Source of the DNA: Rhodocyclaceae bacterium
GTDB taxonomy: Bacteria > Pseudomonadota > Gammaproteobacteria > Burkholderiales > Rhodocyclaceae
Length of the DNA: 42,790 bases
Direction of reading: 5' to 3'
Assembly: GCA_028713915.1 (NCBI GenBank)
Contig: JAQTNK010000037.1
Location: forward strand, 1-42,790
Shown: piece after piece, positions 24,587 to 34,072 of the stretch
Layout of the letters: every line of letters begins with the position of its first letter
Position numbering within the stretch: position 1 is the stretch's first letter
Translations under genes and position numbers: made by a program
The notes under the pieces: model-generated
Databases searched by the model: none
What the model saw: only the letters and a program-made list of their open reading frames with translations
What the model was told of the DNA's origin: nothing

Positions 24587-25987
24587 ATGCTGAGCGCAAA
24601 CCAATCCTGGCAAGGGCTGCCGAGCAGCCCATTGAATACGACGGCTCTGGTGCAACGGGCCGCGACGCCCGTCGTCGCCATTGCGGTGCTGTTCCTTTCC
24701 TGTCGGGCCTTCGGCGAGCCGCTGCACGGCGCCTACCTGATCCTGGCGCTGCTCGTGTTTTCGCTGACCTTCCCCGGCCGGATTCTTCACGTCCAGGGCG
24801 CCAGCCGCCTGTCGCTGGCCGTCGACGTGCTGACGCACTGGCTGGTCGTCGTCGCGCTGCTGCTGCTGCTCGGCTGGGGCACGCGCACGCTCGACGTCTT
24901 CGACGAGCGCGTCATTCTCGCCTGGATCGTGGCCGCGCCGCTCGCCCTGATCGCCGTGCAGCTGGTGATTCCGCGGCTCCTGGCGAAGCTGATGGCGACG
25001 GATCGCGCGCGCCGCGTCGCCATCGTCGCCGGCGGCGGCGAGATGGCGCGGCGGCTGGCGAACGACATCGGCCGCTCGCCGCACCTCGGCATCCGCGTCG
25101 CCGGCTATTTCGACGACCGCGCGCCGGCCCGGCTCCATGCCACGGCGTCCGACGGCCTTCTCGGCGGGCTCGACCAGATCGCCGACTATGCCCGCCAGCA
25201 CCACGTCGGCCTCATCTACATCAACCTGCCGATGACCTCGCAGCCGCGCATCCGCAAGCTGCTCGACGAACTGCGCGACACCACCGCCTCGATCTATTTC
25301 GTGCCCGACATCCTGCTCTTCGACCTGATCCAGGCGCGCACCGACACGGTCGGCGGCATCCCCGTGCTGGCGGTATGCGAGACGCCCTTCTACGGCGTGA
25401 ACGCCATCGTCAAGCGCGCCAGCGACCTGGTGCTGGCGACGGCCATCCTCATCCTGATCTCGCCGCTGATGCTGGCCATCGCCGTCGCCATCAAGTATTC
25501 CTCGCCCGGCCCGGTGCTCTTCAAGCAGCGCCGCTACGGCCTCGACGGCCGCGAAATCATCGTCTACAAGTTCCGCAGCATGCGCGTGTGCGAAGACGGC
25601 GGCGAAATCCGCCAGGCCACGCGCAACGACCCGCGCGTCACCCGGCTCGGCGCCTTCCTGCGCAGCACCTCGCTCGACGAACTGCCGCAGTTCATCAACG
25701 TGCTGCAGGGGCGCATGAGCGTCGTCGGCCCGCGCCCGCACGCCGTGGCGCACAACGAGATGTATCGCAAGCTCATCAACGGCTACATGATCCGCCACAA
25801 GGTCAGGCCGGGCATCACCGGCTGGGCGCAGGTCAACGGCCAGCGCGGCGAAACCGCCACGCTCGACCGCATGCAGGCGCGCCTCGACTACGACCTCGCC
25901 TACTTGCGCAACTGGTCGCTGGGGCTCGACCTGCAGATCATCGTGAAGACGCTGTTCGTCGTCTGGCAGAAACAAAATGCCTACTGA
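24587..25987 (+). CDS. epsB: EpsB, undecaprenyl-phosphate sugar-1-phosphate transferase
   Basis: The protein has 466 residues. Four N-terminal helices are followed by a nucleotide-binding-like fold (RRVAIVAGGGEMARRLAND), a fifth helix and the bacterial sugar transferase domain (about 275-466). Motifs are PGPVLFKQRRYGLDGR, YKFRSMRV, STSLDELPQF, GRMSVVGPRPH and KVRPGITGWAQVNG. It starts the lipid-linked repeat unit by moving a hexose-1-phosphate to undecaprenyl phosphate (WcaJ type; glucose is the usual sugar, not provable here). It is the first gene of a plus-strand operon with gaps of 13-18 nt to the next three genes. The ribosome site is weak. Confidence 0.94.
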   Translation: MLSANQSWQGLPSSPLNTTALVQRAATPVVAIAVLFLSCRAFGEPLHGAYLILALLVFSLTFPGRILHVQGASRLSLAVDVLTHWLVVVALLLLLGWGTRTLDVFDERVILAWIVAAPLALIAVQLVIPRLLAKLMATDRARRVAIVAGGGEMARRLANDIGRSPHLGIRVAGYFDDRAPARLHATASDGLLGGLDQIADYARQHHVGLIYINLPMTSQPRIRKLLDELRDTTASIYFVPDILLFDLIQARTDTVGGIPVLAVCETPFYGVNAIVKRASDLVLATAILILISPLMLAIAVAIKYSSPGPVLFKQRRYGLDGREIIVYKFRSMRVCEDGGEIRQATRNDPRVTRLGAFLRSTSLDELPQFINVLQGRMSVVGPRPHAVAHNEMYRKLINGYMIRHKVRPGITGWAQVNGQRGETATLDRMQARLDYDLAYLRNWSLGLDLQIIVKTLFVVWQKQNAY

Positions 25988-26005
25988 AGCCAGGAGCACG
26001 GGCGC

Positions 26006-27421
26006 ATGAATGTCCATCCCGTCATCCTCTGCGGCGGCGTCGGCACGCGCCTGTGGCCGCTGTCGCGCGATGCCAGCCCGAAGCAGTTCCTGCCGCTGCT
26101 GCGCGGGCGCAGTCCGTTCGAGGCGACGCTGGAGCGGCTGCGGCACGTCGCCGCGGCGCCGCCGCTGATCGTCGCCAACTGCGAACATCGCTTCGCCATC
26201 GAGCAGCAGGCGCAGGCGGTGGGCGCGGCCGCTTACGAACTCTGCCTGGAGCCTTGCGGCCGCGGCACGGCGCCGGCGGTCGCCATCGCCGCCCACCGCC
26301 TGCTGCGCGACGATGCCGACGCCGCCATGCTGATCCTCCCGGCCGACCATGACATCCCCGACGCCCAGGCCTTCGCCGCCGCCGTCGCGCAGGGCGCGGC
26401 GGCGCTGCAGGCCGGCCGGCTCGTCGTCTTCGGCCTGCCCGCCAGCCGCGCCGAAACCGGCTACGGCTACATCGAGCGCGGCGCCGCCCTGCCCGGCGCC
26501 GACAACTGCCATGAAGTCGCCGGCTTCGTCGAGAAACCGGAACTGCAGATCGCCCGGCGTCTCGCCGCCAGCGGCCGCCACTACTGGAACAGCGGCATCT
26601 TCCTGTTCGGCGCCGCGCACTATCTGGCCGAGCTGGAACGCTTCGAGCCGGAACTCGCCGCGGCCTGCGGCGACGCCGCCGCCAGCCTGACGGCCGAGCG
26701 CGGCTGCCTCTGCCTCGATGCCGCCGCCTTCGCCCGCTGCCGCGCCGCGTCGGTCGATCATGCCGTGCTCGAAAGAACCGCTGCCGGCGCCATGGTCGCG
26801 GCCAGCTTCGCCTGGTCGGACATCGGCTCGTGGCATGCGCTCTGGGCGCATGCCGACAAGGATTCGCAGGGCAACGTCGCCCACGGCGACGTCCATTTGC
26901 ACGACGTCGCCGACAGCTACGTGCACTCCACCCGGCGCATGGTCGTCGGCATCGGCCTGCGCGACATGGTCATCGTCGAGACCGAGGACGCCTTGCTGGT
27001 GGCATCGCGCGAACATGCGCACGAAGTGAAGGAAGCGGTCGAGCGGCTGCGCACCCAGGACCGCGACGAATGCCGCGCGCCGCATCGCGTGGTGCGGCCC
27101 TGGGGCCACTACGAGGACATCGATGCCGGCGAACGCTTTCGCGTCAAGCGCATCACCGTCAACCCCGGCGGCCGCCTGTCGCTGCAACTGCATCACCATC
27201 GCGCCGAACACTGGGTGGTGGTGCGCGGCACGGCGCGAGTGACCTGCGGCGACGCCGTCTCGCTGCTCGGCGAGAACCAGTCCACCTACATTCCGATCGG
27301 CGTCACCCACCGGCTCGAGAACCCCGGCAAGATTCCGCTGGAAGTGATCGAGACCCAGTCCGGTTCCTACCTCAGGGAGGACGACATCGTGCGCCTCCAT
27401 GACGTCTACCAGCGCGCATGA
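26006..27421 (+). CDS. manC: Mannose-1-phosphate guanylyltransferase / phosphomannose isomerase
   Basis: This is a 471-residue bifunctional type II enzyme. The nucleotidyltransferase signature CGGVGTRLWPLSRDASPKQF is at the N-terminus, with FVEKPE and YWNSGIFLF further on. The C-terminal cupin (from about 355) has RPWGHYED, PGGRLSLQLHHHRAEHWVVV and QSTYIPIGVTHRLENPG, the zinc-binding isomerase part. It makes GDP-mannose from fructose-6-phosphate via mannose-1-phosphate, given a phosphomannomutase that is not in this window. This implies mannose or a derived deoxysugar in the polymer. The AGGAG site and an 18-nt gap to epsB indicate co-transcription. Confidence 0.95.
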   Translation: MNVHPVILCGGVGTRLWPLSRDASPKQFLPLLRGRSPFEATLERLRHVAAAPPLIVANCEHRFAIEQQAQAVGAAAYELCLEPCGRGTAPAVAIAAHRLLRDDADAAMLILPADHDIPDAQAFAAAVAQGAAALQAGRLVVFGLPASRAETGYGYIERGAALPGADNCHEVAGFVEKPELQIARRLAASGRHYWNSGIFLFGAAHYLAELERFEPELAAACGDAAASLTAERGCLCLDAAAFARCRAASVDHAVLERTAAGAMVAASFAWSDIGSWHALWAHADKDSQGNVAHGDVHLHDVADSYVHSTRRMVVGIGLRDMVIVETEDALLVASREHAHEVKEAVERLRTQDRDECRAPHRVVRPWGHYEDIDAGERFRVKRITVNPGGRLSLQLHHHRAEHWVVVRGTARVTCGDAVSLLGENQSTYIPIGVTHRLENPGKIPLEVIETQSGSYLREDDIVRLHDVYQRA

Positions 27422-27434
27422 ACGAGGCCATGCC

Positions 27435-27827
27435 ATGACCCTACCTCCCGCATCGCCCGCCCTGCGCCGGTCTTGCCTGGCCTGCGCCGCCGCCATCGTG
27501 TTCCTGCTCTTCTACCTCGGCGCCAAGCCCATCGCCGTCAATCTGTTTCCAGAGCCGTGGGACAAGCTCGCCCACTTCATCGTCTATGGCGCCATCGCCG
27601 CCCTGCTCGCCGTCGGCAGCGCCCGCAGCCGGCCGCTGCTGCTGATCGCCTTCGTCAGCGCCATCGGCGCCATCGACGAATGGCACCAGCTCTACCTGCC
27701 GGGACGCTCCGCCGACGTCAACGACTGGCTCATGGATTTCGCCGCGGCCATCGTCGCGGTTTCATTGATCGAATGGCTGCGGGCGCGCGGCGCGGCCAGC
27801 GCCGCCGCCGACGCCCGCGGCGGCTGA
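27435..27827 (+). CDS. VanZ-like membrane protein
   Basis: The protein has 130 residues and about four membrane helices. VanZ family features are visible: [14 protein letters not shown], then [27 protein letters not shown] with the conserved Asp-Glu, His-Gln and Arg. The biochemical role is unknown. VanZ-like genes are common in PEP-CTERM/Eps loci. I chose the ATG at 27435 because GAGG lies upstream; the frame upstream overlaps manC. It lies 13 nt after manC and 17 nt before glmS. Confidence 0.88.
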   Translation: MTLPPASPALRRSCLACAAAIVFLLFYLGAKPIAVNLFPEPWDKLAHFIVYGAIAALLAVGSARSRPLLLIAFVSAIGAIDEWHQLYLPGRSADVNDWLMDFAAAIVAVSLIEWLRARGAASAAADARGG

Positions 27828-27844
27828 ACGGAGGACCAACCATC

Positions 27845-29674
27845 ATGTGCGGAATCGTCAGCGCCGTCTCCTCGGGCCGCGACGTCGTGCCCTTCCTGAT
27901 CGAAGGCCTGAAGCGCCTCGAATATCGCGGCTACGACTCGGCGGGCATCGCCGTGATCAACGGCCGGCTGCACCGGATACGCTCGGTCGGGCGCGTCGCC
28001 GAGCTGGCCTCGTGCGTCGCCCAGGGACAGCTGGCCGGCGGCATCGGCATCGGCCATACGCGCTGGGCGACCCACGGCGTGCCTTCGGAACGCAACGCCC
28101 ATCCGCATGTTTCCGGCGGCGTCTCGGTGGTGCACAACGGCATCATCGAGAACCACGAGGAGATGCGCGCCGCGCTGCGCCGCCAGGGCTACGAATTCAG
28201 CTCGGAGACCGATACCGAAGTCATCGCGCACCTGATCCACGCCAAGCTGCGCGGCGGCGCGACGCTGTTCGACGCCGTGCGCCTGGCCACCGCGGAACTC
28301 GTCGGTGCCTATGCCATTGCCGTCATCAGCGACGCCGACGCGTCGCGGCTGGTGGTGGCGCGCAACGGCGCCCCGCTGCTGCTCGGGCTGGGCGACGGCG
28401 AGAACTATGCCGCCTCCGACGGCGCGGCGCTGGCGGCGGCGACGCGCCAGCTCATCCATCTCGAGGACGGCGACTGCGCGGAAATCACGCGCAGCGCCAT
28501 CCGCATCGTCGACGGCCGCGGCAATGCCGTGCAGCGGCCGGTGGTGCCGTCGCTGCTGACGGCGGCATCGGTCGAACTCGGCGGCTACCGCCATTACATG
28601 CAAAAGGAAATCTTCGAGCAGCCGACGGCCGTGGCCAACACGCTGGAACTGGCGATAAACGGCAGTGCCGTGGCGCCGCAGATCTTCGGCGCCGACGCCG
28701 AGGAGGCGTTGCGCGCGTCCGAAGCCGTGCTGATCCTCGCCTGCGGCACCAGCTATCACGCCGCCATGGTGGCCCGCTACTGGCTCGAGGGCGTCGCCGG
28801 CATTCCCTGCAGCGTCGAAATCGCCAGCGAGTACCGCTACCGCGAACCGGTGGCCAGCCCGGCGACGCTGGTGGTGAGCATCTCGCAATCGGGCGAGACC
28901 GCCGACACGCTCGCCGCGCAGCGCTACGCGATGACGCGCGGCCATCGCGTCAGCCTGTGCATCTGCAACGTTCCCGAATCCTCGCTGCTGCGCGCTTCCG
29001 ACTTGCGCTTCCTGACGCGCGCCGGCCCCGAGATCGGCGTCGCCTCGACGAAGGCCTTCACCACGCAACTGGTGGCGCTGGCGCTGCTGACCCTGGTGCT
29101 CGCCAAGCTGCAGCGGCGCCTGCCGGCGGAACGCGAGCGCGAAATCCTGCACGACCTCAAGTACCTGCCCGCCGCCATGTGCCGCATGCTCGACCTCGAA
29201 CCGCACATCGCGCACTGGGCCGACGTCCTCGCCGCGCGCGAACATGCGCTGTTCCTCGGGCGCGGCGTGCACTATCCCATCGCCATGGAAGGCGCGCTCA
29301 AGCTCAAGGAAATCTCCTACATCCACGCCGAGGCCCACGCCGCCGGCGAATTGAAGCACGGACCGCTGGCCCTGGTCAGCCGCGACATGCCGGTGATCGC
29401 GATCGCCCCGCGCGACGCCCTGATCGGCAAGATCAAGGCCAATCTCAACGAGGTCAGCGCGCGCGGCGGCGAACTCTACGTCCTCGCCGACCGCGACGCC
29501 CGCATCGAGGACTCCGCCGGTATCCACGTCATCCGCACGCCCGAGTACGCCGGCTTCCTGTCGCCCATCCTGTATGCGATCCCATTGCAGCTGCTCGCCT
29601 ATCACGCGGCGGTCGCCCGCCGCAACGACGTCGACAAACCGCGCAACCTGGCGAAATCGGTGACCGTGGAGTGA
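27845..29674 (+). CDS. glmS: Glutamine-fructose-6-phosphate aminotransferase (GlmS)
   Basis: The protein has 609 residues, the usual GlmS length. The N-terminus MCGIVSAV exposes the class II amidotransferase Cys, with [11 protein letters not shown] and [12 protein letters not shown] following. Two SIS domains contain [31 protein letters not shown] and [21 protein letters not shown]. The end [13 protein letters not shown] is canonical. It makes glucosamine-6-phosphate for UDP-GlcNAc. Its place in an eps operon suggests a dedicated supply for an amino-sugar polymer; glmM and glmU are not in the window. GGAGG precedes the ATG. I saw no glmS ribozyme in the 17-nt gap, as expected outside Firmicutes. 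Confidence 0.97.
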   Translation: MCGIVSAVSSGRDVVPFLIEGLKRLEYRGYDSAGIAVINGRLHRIRSVGRVAELASCVAQGQLAGGIGIGHTRWATHGVPSERNAHPHVSGGVSVVHNGIIENHEEMRAALRRQGYEFSSETDTEVIAHLIHAKLRGGATLFDAVRLATAELVGAYAIAVISDADASRLVVARNGAPLLLGLGDGENYAASDGAALAAATRQLIHLEDGDCAEITRSAIRIVDGRGNAVQRPVVPSLLTAASVELGGYRHYMQKEIFEQPTAVANTLELAINGSAVAPQIFGADAEEALRASEAVLILACGTSYHAAMVARYWLEGVAGIPCSVEIASEYRYREPVASPATLVVSISQSGETADTLAAQRYAMTRGHRVSLCICNVPESSLLRASDLRFLTRAGPEIGVASTKAFTTQLVALALLTLVLAKLQRRLPAEREREILHDLKYLPAAMCRMLDLEPHIAHWADVLAAREHALFLGRGVHYPIAMEGALKLKEISYIHAEAHAAGELKHGPLALVSRDMPVIAIAPRDALIGKIKANLNEVSARGGELYVLADRDARIEDSAGIHVIRTPEYAGFLSPILYAIPLQLLAYHAAVARRNDVDKPRNLAKSVTVE

Positions 29675-29726
29675 GCCCGCCGCAGCGATCGACCGGCGGC
29701 TGCCCGCACGGAGGGGAGAAGGCAGC

Positions 29727-32700
29727 ATGACCGAAGCGCCGCAACTGATTCCGCGCAACGAGTTTCGCCGCATTTTCGACGCCGAGCCGATGCCCCAACT
29801 GGTGCTCACGCCGACGCTGACCATCGTCGCGGCGAACACCGCCTTCCTGCAGGCGACGCTGAAGACGCGCGAGCAGCTGCTCGGCCGCAAGCTCTTCGAA
29901 GTGTTTCCGGAAAAGCCGGGCGACGACGGCACCACGGGCAAATGCGACCTCGGCGTCTCGCTCGACCATGTGCTCGGCAGCCGCACCCCGCACACGGTGC
30001 CGGTGCGCGAATACGACGTCCCCGACGAGGAAGGCATCCGCCATCATCGCTACTGGAGCATCGCCAACGTCCCGCTGCTGGACGAACAGGGCAACGTCAT
30101 CTACATCGTCCTGCGCATCGAGGACTTCACCGACTGGCTGAGCGGGGCGACGCGCACCGCGGCGACGCCCGACGTGCTCCAGGAACGCATCCTGCGGCTG
30201 GAGCGGGACATGGCGCTGCGCACCCACGAAAGGCAGGAGCTCGCCTTGCGCCTGCGCAGCGCCGGCGAAACGCAGCAGCAGCTGAATCGCGCCAAGGACG
30301 AATTCTTCGGCAACATCAGCCACGAGCTGAAGACGCCGCTGGCCCTGGTCCTCGGCCCGGTCGACGACCTCCTCAACGCCTATCCGCCGCTGCCGGAATG
30401 GCAGCGGCTCGCCGTCGAAATGATCCGCCGCAACGCCGCGCACTTGCGCAAGACCATCACCCTGCTGCTCGACTTCTCGCGCGCGCTGGCGGGATTCCCC
30501 GAGGCGCGCTACGAAGCCGTCGACCTGGCCGCCTACACCGGCGGCGTGGCCAGCCTGCTGCGCGCGGCGATCGAAGGCGCCGGCCTGCAATTCGTCGTCG
30601 CTTGCCCGCCGCTTCCGGACCTCGTGTATGTCGACCGCAGCCTCTGGGAAACCATCGTCCTCAACCTGCTCTCGAACGCGCTCAAGTTCACGCTCGAAGG
30701 CAAGATCGAGATTTCGCTGCGGCCGCACGGCGACGGCGTCGAACTGGCGGTCCGCGATACCGGCTGCGGCATCTCGGCGCACGAGCAGCCGCACTTGTTC
30801 GAACGCCTCCACATCATCGCCCAAAGCCGCGGACGCACCGCCGACGGCGCCGGCATCGGCCTCGCCCTGATTCGCGAACTGGTGCGCCTGCACGGCGGCA
30901 GCATGCGCATGGAAAGCGCGCTCGGCAAGGGCACCAGCTTCTTCATCGACATCCCGTTCGGCACCGCCCACCTGCCGCCGGGACAGATCCTGCGGGGCGC
31001 CTCCGAGCGGGTGCCGTCGAACGCCGAAGCCTACGTCGAGGAAGCCATCGGCTGGCTGTCGAACGCCTCGCTGCGGCCGCCGCCGCCCGCCAGCAAGCGC
31101 CGCCCGCGCATTCTTCTCGCCGAGGACAGCGCCGACATGCGCGACTACATGGCGCGCGTGCTCGGCCAGCTCTACGAGATCGAAGGCGTCGCCGAAGGCC
31201 GCGCCGCGCTGGCGGCGATCGAGGCGCGCCCGCCCGACCTGCTGGTCACCAACGTCATGATGCTCGGCATGGACGGCGTCGAGCTGGTGCGCGCCCTGCG
31301 CGCCGATGCGCGCCACGCCGCGCTGCCGATCATCATGCTGTCGGCGAATTCGAGCGAAGACGCCCGCGTCGCCGGCATCCAGGCCGGCGCCAACGACTAC
31401 CTGGCGAAGCCCTTTTCGGCGCGCGAGCTGCTGGCCCGCGTCGCCGGCCTGCTGGCGCAGGGCGAGCTCATCCGCAACGAGCAGCAACTGCGCAACTATG
31501 CCGAAAGCGACCGGCAGCGCCTGGAACTGGTGCTCGAAAGCATCCGCGACGGCCTGCTGGTGGTCGACCACCACTGGCGCATCGACCTCATCAACAGCCA
31601 CGCCGCCGGCACCCTCCGGCAGCCCCGCGACGACCTGCTGGGGCGGGATTTCCGCCAGGGCGTCGACCTCGCCGTGATCGAGGCCGTGCAGCAGGTCATG
31701 GAGCGGCGCCAGCCGGTCAGCTTCGAGCATTTCAGCAATGCCGGCGGCCGCTGGTGCGACTACCGACTGTCGCCGTCGCCGGACGGCGGCGTCGTCGTCT
31801 TCTTCGCCGACATCACCGAGCGCAAGCTCGCCGAGGAGCGGGAACTGCTCGTCGCCCAGCACGACGCCCTGACCGGCCTGTCGAACCGCAAGCTGCTGCG
31901 CGAGGAAGCCGAGCGCATCCTCGCCGGCGCGCGCCGCCAGGGCCACAAGCTGGCCGTGCTGTTCCTCGACCTCGACCACTTCAAGCCGATCAACGACACC
32001 CACGGCCACGAGGTCGGCGACAAGCTGCTGAAGGCCGTGGCCGAGCGCATCGGCCGCACCCTGCGCGCCGAAGATCTGGTTGGCCGCGTCGGCGGCGACG
32101 AGTTCGTCGCCGTCCTGGTCGCCATCGCCGACGCCGAAGACGTCGCCCACGTCGCCAACAACATCGTCGAGGCCGTGCGGAGGCCGTATTTCATCAACGG
32201 CCTCAACCTGGAAATCAGCGCCAGCGTCGGCATCAGCCTGTTTCCGATGGACGGCGAAACCGTCGACATCCTGTTCAAGCGCGCCGACATCGCCATGTAC
32301 GGGGCGAAGCGGGCCGGCCGCTCGCGCTTCGAGTTCTACCGCGACGGCGCCGACATGGGCAACGCGCCGGTCGTCGATCCGGCCTTGGCCGAACGCCTGC
32401 GCGCCGCGCTCGCCGCCGGCGAATTGTCGCTGACCTTCCAGCCGGTGTTTTCCAGCGCCACCGCGGCCGTCGTCGAAGCCGAAGCCATGATCCGCTGGCG
32501 CCAGCACGACGGCAGCTATGTCCGTCCCGAGGACTTCCTGCCGGTCGCCGAAACCACCGGCCTGATCAAGCCGCTCGGCGAATGGCTGCTGCGCGCCGTC
32601 TGCACGCAGCAGCGGCTGTGGGCGGCCGACGGCGTGGGCGACCTCGCCGTCGCGGTGAAGATCGCCGGCGTGCAGTTCCGCCAGAAGGACTTCGCCCAGC

Positions 32701-33176
32701 AGGTGGCGGCGATCGTGCGCGACACCGGCATCCCGCCGGCGCGCCTGCAGCTCGAGATCGCCGAAAGCACCGCCCTGAGCAACGTCGACGAGTCGGTGCG
32801 GGTGCTGAAGGAACTGCGTCAGGTCGGCGTCGGCGTGACCATCAAGAACTTCGGCGCCGGCGATTCCAACGTGCGCGCCCTGACCCGCCTGCCGGTCGAC
32901 AAGTTCAAGGTCGATCGCTCGTTCCTCCAGCACGGCAGCGGCAAAGGCAACGGCACCCATGCGGCGGTGGACGCGATCGTCGGCCTGGGCCACTCGCTGC
33001 ATCATGAAATCGTCGCCGAAGGCATCGAGAACGAGGAAGACATGATCTACGTGCGCAACAGCGGCTGCGAGTATTTCCAGGGCTATCACCTGGCCAATCC
33101 GATGTCGCCGTCGGAGTTCGCCGAGTGGTGGTCGCGCCACGCGAAGGCCAACGGCAAACGGCAGGTCGATCCGTAA
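29727..33176 (+). CDS. PAS-histidine kinase-REC-PAS-GGDEF-EAL signalling protein
   Basis: The protein has 1149 residues and no membrane segment. In order it has PAS (about 10-140), coiled coil, HisKA with FFGNISHELKTPL (His199), HATPase (NLLSNALKF, GAGIGLALI), REC (about 455-570), PAS (about 590-690), GGDEF (about 705-870) and EAL (about 890-1135). GGDEF is intact (GGDEF at 789) and has the inhibitory RAED I-site five residues before it, so diguanylate cyclase activity is expected. REC has Asn509 at the acceptor position (LLVTNVMMLGMDG). EAL has lost metal ligands: EAM in place of EAL, Lys978 for Asn, Lys1040-Asn1041 for Asp-Asp. It is probably not a phosphodiesterase. It lies 52 nt after glmS with GGAGGGGAG upstream, and is the last gene of the operon. 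Confidence 0.92.
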   Translation: MTEAPQLIPRNEFRRIFDAEPMPQLVLTPTLTIVAANTAFLQATLKTREQLLGRKLFEVFPEKPGDDGTTGKCDLGVSLDHVLGSRTPHTVPVREYDVPDEEGIRHHRYWSIANVPLLDEQGNVIYIVLRIEDFTDWLSGATRTAATPDVLQERILRLERDMALRTHERQELALRLRSAGETQQQLNRAKDEFFGNISHELKTPLALVLGPVDDLLNAYPPLPEWQRLAVEMIRRNAAHLRKTITLLLDFSRALAGFPEARYEAVDLAAYTGGVASLLRAAIEGAGLQFVVACPPLPDLVYVDRSLWETIVLNLLSNALKFTLEGKIEISLRPHGDGVELAVRDTGCGISAHEQPHLFERLHIIAQSRGRTADGAGIGLALIRELVRLHGGSMRMESALGKGTSFFIDIPFGTAHLPPGQILRGASERVPSNAEAYVEEAIGWLSNASLRPPPPASKRRPRILLAEDSADMRDYMARVLGQLYEIEGVAEGRAALAAIEARPPDLLVTNVMMLGMDGVELVRALRADARHAALPIIMLSANSSEDARVAGIQAGANDYLAKPFSARELLARVAGLLAQGELIRNEQQLRNYAESDRQRLELVLESIRDGLLVVDHHWRIDLINSHAAGTLRQPRDDLLGRDFRQGVDLAVIEAVQQVMERRQPVSFEHFSNAGGRWCDYRLSPSPDGGVVVFFADITERKLAEERELLVAQHDALTGLSNRKLLREEAERILAGARRQGHKLAVLFLDLDHFKPINDTHGHEVGDKLLKAVAERIGRTLRAEDLVGRVGGDEFVAVLVAIADAEDVAHVANNIVEAVRRPYFINGLNLEISASVGISLFPMDGETVDILFKRADIAMYGAKRAGRSRFEFYRDGADMGNAPVVDPALAERLRAALAAGELSLTFQPVFSSATAAVVEAEAMIRWRQHDGSYVRPEDFLPVAETTGLIKPLGEWLLRAVCTQQRLWAADGVGDLAVAVKIAGVQFRQKDFAQQVAAIVRDTGIPPARLQLEIAESTALSNVDESVRVLKELRQVGVGVTIKNFGAGDSNVRALTRLPVDKFKVDRSFLQHGSGKGNGTHAAVDAIVGLGHSLHHEIVAEGIENEEDMIYVRNSGCEYFQGYHLANPMSPSEFAEWWSRHAKANGKRQVDP

Positions 33177-33209
33177 TGGCCGCGTCCAGCGGCGCGGCTA
33201 TGCGGGATG

Positions 33210-33238
33210 CTTCACGCTTCAGATCGGTTAAAGCGAAG
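33210..33238. terminator. Imperfect stem-loop between convergent genes
   Basis: CTTC-(2 nt)-GCTT pairs with AAGCGAAG across an 11-nt loop. It lies in the 79-bp gap where the GGDEF/EAL gene (plus) and the PhoB-like gene (minus) converge. There is no T-tract on either strand, so termination is only suggested by position. Confidence 0.25.
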
Positions 33239-33255
33239 TCGTCACGGCTGCCAGT

Positions 33256-33960
33256 TCACGCCGCCGGCGGCAGATCGCGGCGGAAGCAGTAGCCGGTGCC
33301 GCGCACGGTCTCGATCAGGACGTCGTGGCCGCTCGGCCGCAGCGCCTGGCGCAAGGCGCGGATGTGGGCATCGACGGTGCGATCCTGGACGAAAACCTGG
33401 TCGCCCCAGAGCTTGTCGAGCAACTGCTCGCGGCTGAACACGCGGCCGGCATGGGTGGCGAAGAAATGCAGCATGCGGAATTCGATGGCGCCCAGTTCGA
33501 TGTCGCGCCCGTCCGCGCTGATGCGCTTCAGCGCCGGATCGATGCGCAGACCGACGACATCGACGAGATCGTCCGTCGTCTGCGGCGCGCGCCGGCGCAA
33601 CTGCGCCTTGACGCGGGCCAGCAGTTCGCGCGGCGAGAACGGCTTCGTCATATAGTCGTCCGCGCCGGCGTCGAGCCCGGTCAGCATGTCGCTCTCCTGG
33701 GCGCGCGAGGTCAGCATGATGATCGGCATTTCCCGCGTGCGCTGGTCGGAGCGCAGCTTGCGCATCAGGCCGACGCCGGTGGTGGCGTTGGGCAGCACCC
33801 AGTCGAGCAGCATCAGGTCGGGCAGCCGCGCGCCGATCGCGCCTTCCGCCTCGGCGACGCCCGTGGCGCTGCGCACCTGGTAGCCGGCGCGCTCGAGATT
33901 GGAAACGATCATGCGCGCCGTGATGGGTTCGTCTTCGACGACGAGAATTCCGCTGTTCAT
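33256..33960 (-). CDS. PhoB-like OmpR-family response regulator
   Basis: The protein has 234 residues. The receiver has LVVEDEP, acceptor Asp in LMLLDWVLP, Thr in IIMLTSRAQ and Lys in DYMTKPFSPREL. The C-terminal winged helix has KLWGDQVFVQDRTVDAHIRALRQAL and ETVRGTGYCF, very close to PhoB. No PhoR-like kinase is adjacent; the neighbour upstream is a hybrid kinase with an HPt domain, which could phosphorylate it. I chose the ATG at 33960 (AAGG upstream); a GTG at 33978 would add six residues. It may not be the phosphate regulator proper, as no pho genes are near. Confidence 0.9.
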   Translation of the reverse strand: MNSGILVVEDEPITARMIVSNLERAGYQVRSATGVAEAEGAIGARLPDLMLLDWVLPNATTGVGLMRKLRSDQRTREMPIIMLTSRAQESDMLTGLDAGADDYMTKPFSPRELLARVKAQLRRRAPQTTDDLVDVVGLRIDPALKRISADGRDIELGAIEFRMLHFFATHAGRVFSREQLLDKLWGDQVFVQDRTVDAHIRALRQALRPSGHDVLIETVRGTGYCFRRDLPPAA

Positions 33961-34072
33961 ACCGGTTACCTTTCGCACTGTGCCTCGGCCGTGCGAGATG
34001 CGCGCGCCGATGCGTTGCGGAATTCTGCGGCGGATCGCCGGCGGGCAGTATTCACGGATACCGGTATTTTGC

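Noticed and set aside
27399-27434. A longer VanZ-like protein starting inside manC
   Set aside because: The extra 12 residues overlap manC and lack a ribosome site; GAGG supports the ATG at 27435.
24275-27496. A 1073-codon minus-strand open frame across epsB and manC
   Set aside because: It is the mirror frame of two well-recognised plus-strand enzymes and overlaps the epsA start.
29529-33140. A 1203-codon open frame on the minus strand opposite the GGDEF/EAL gene
   Set aside because: It is a mirror of a G+C-rich real gene: the translation is Ala/Arg/Gly/Val/Asp-rich without domains, while the plus strand shows PAS, kinase, GGDEF and EAL motifs.
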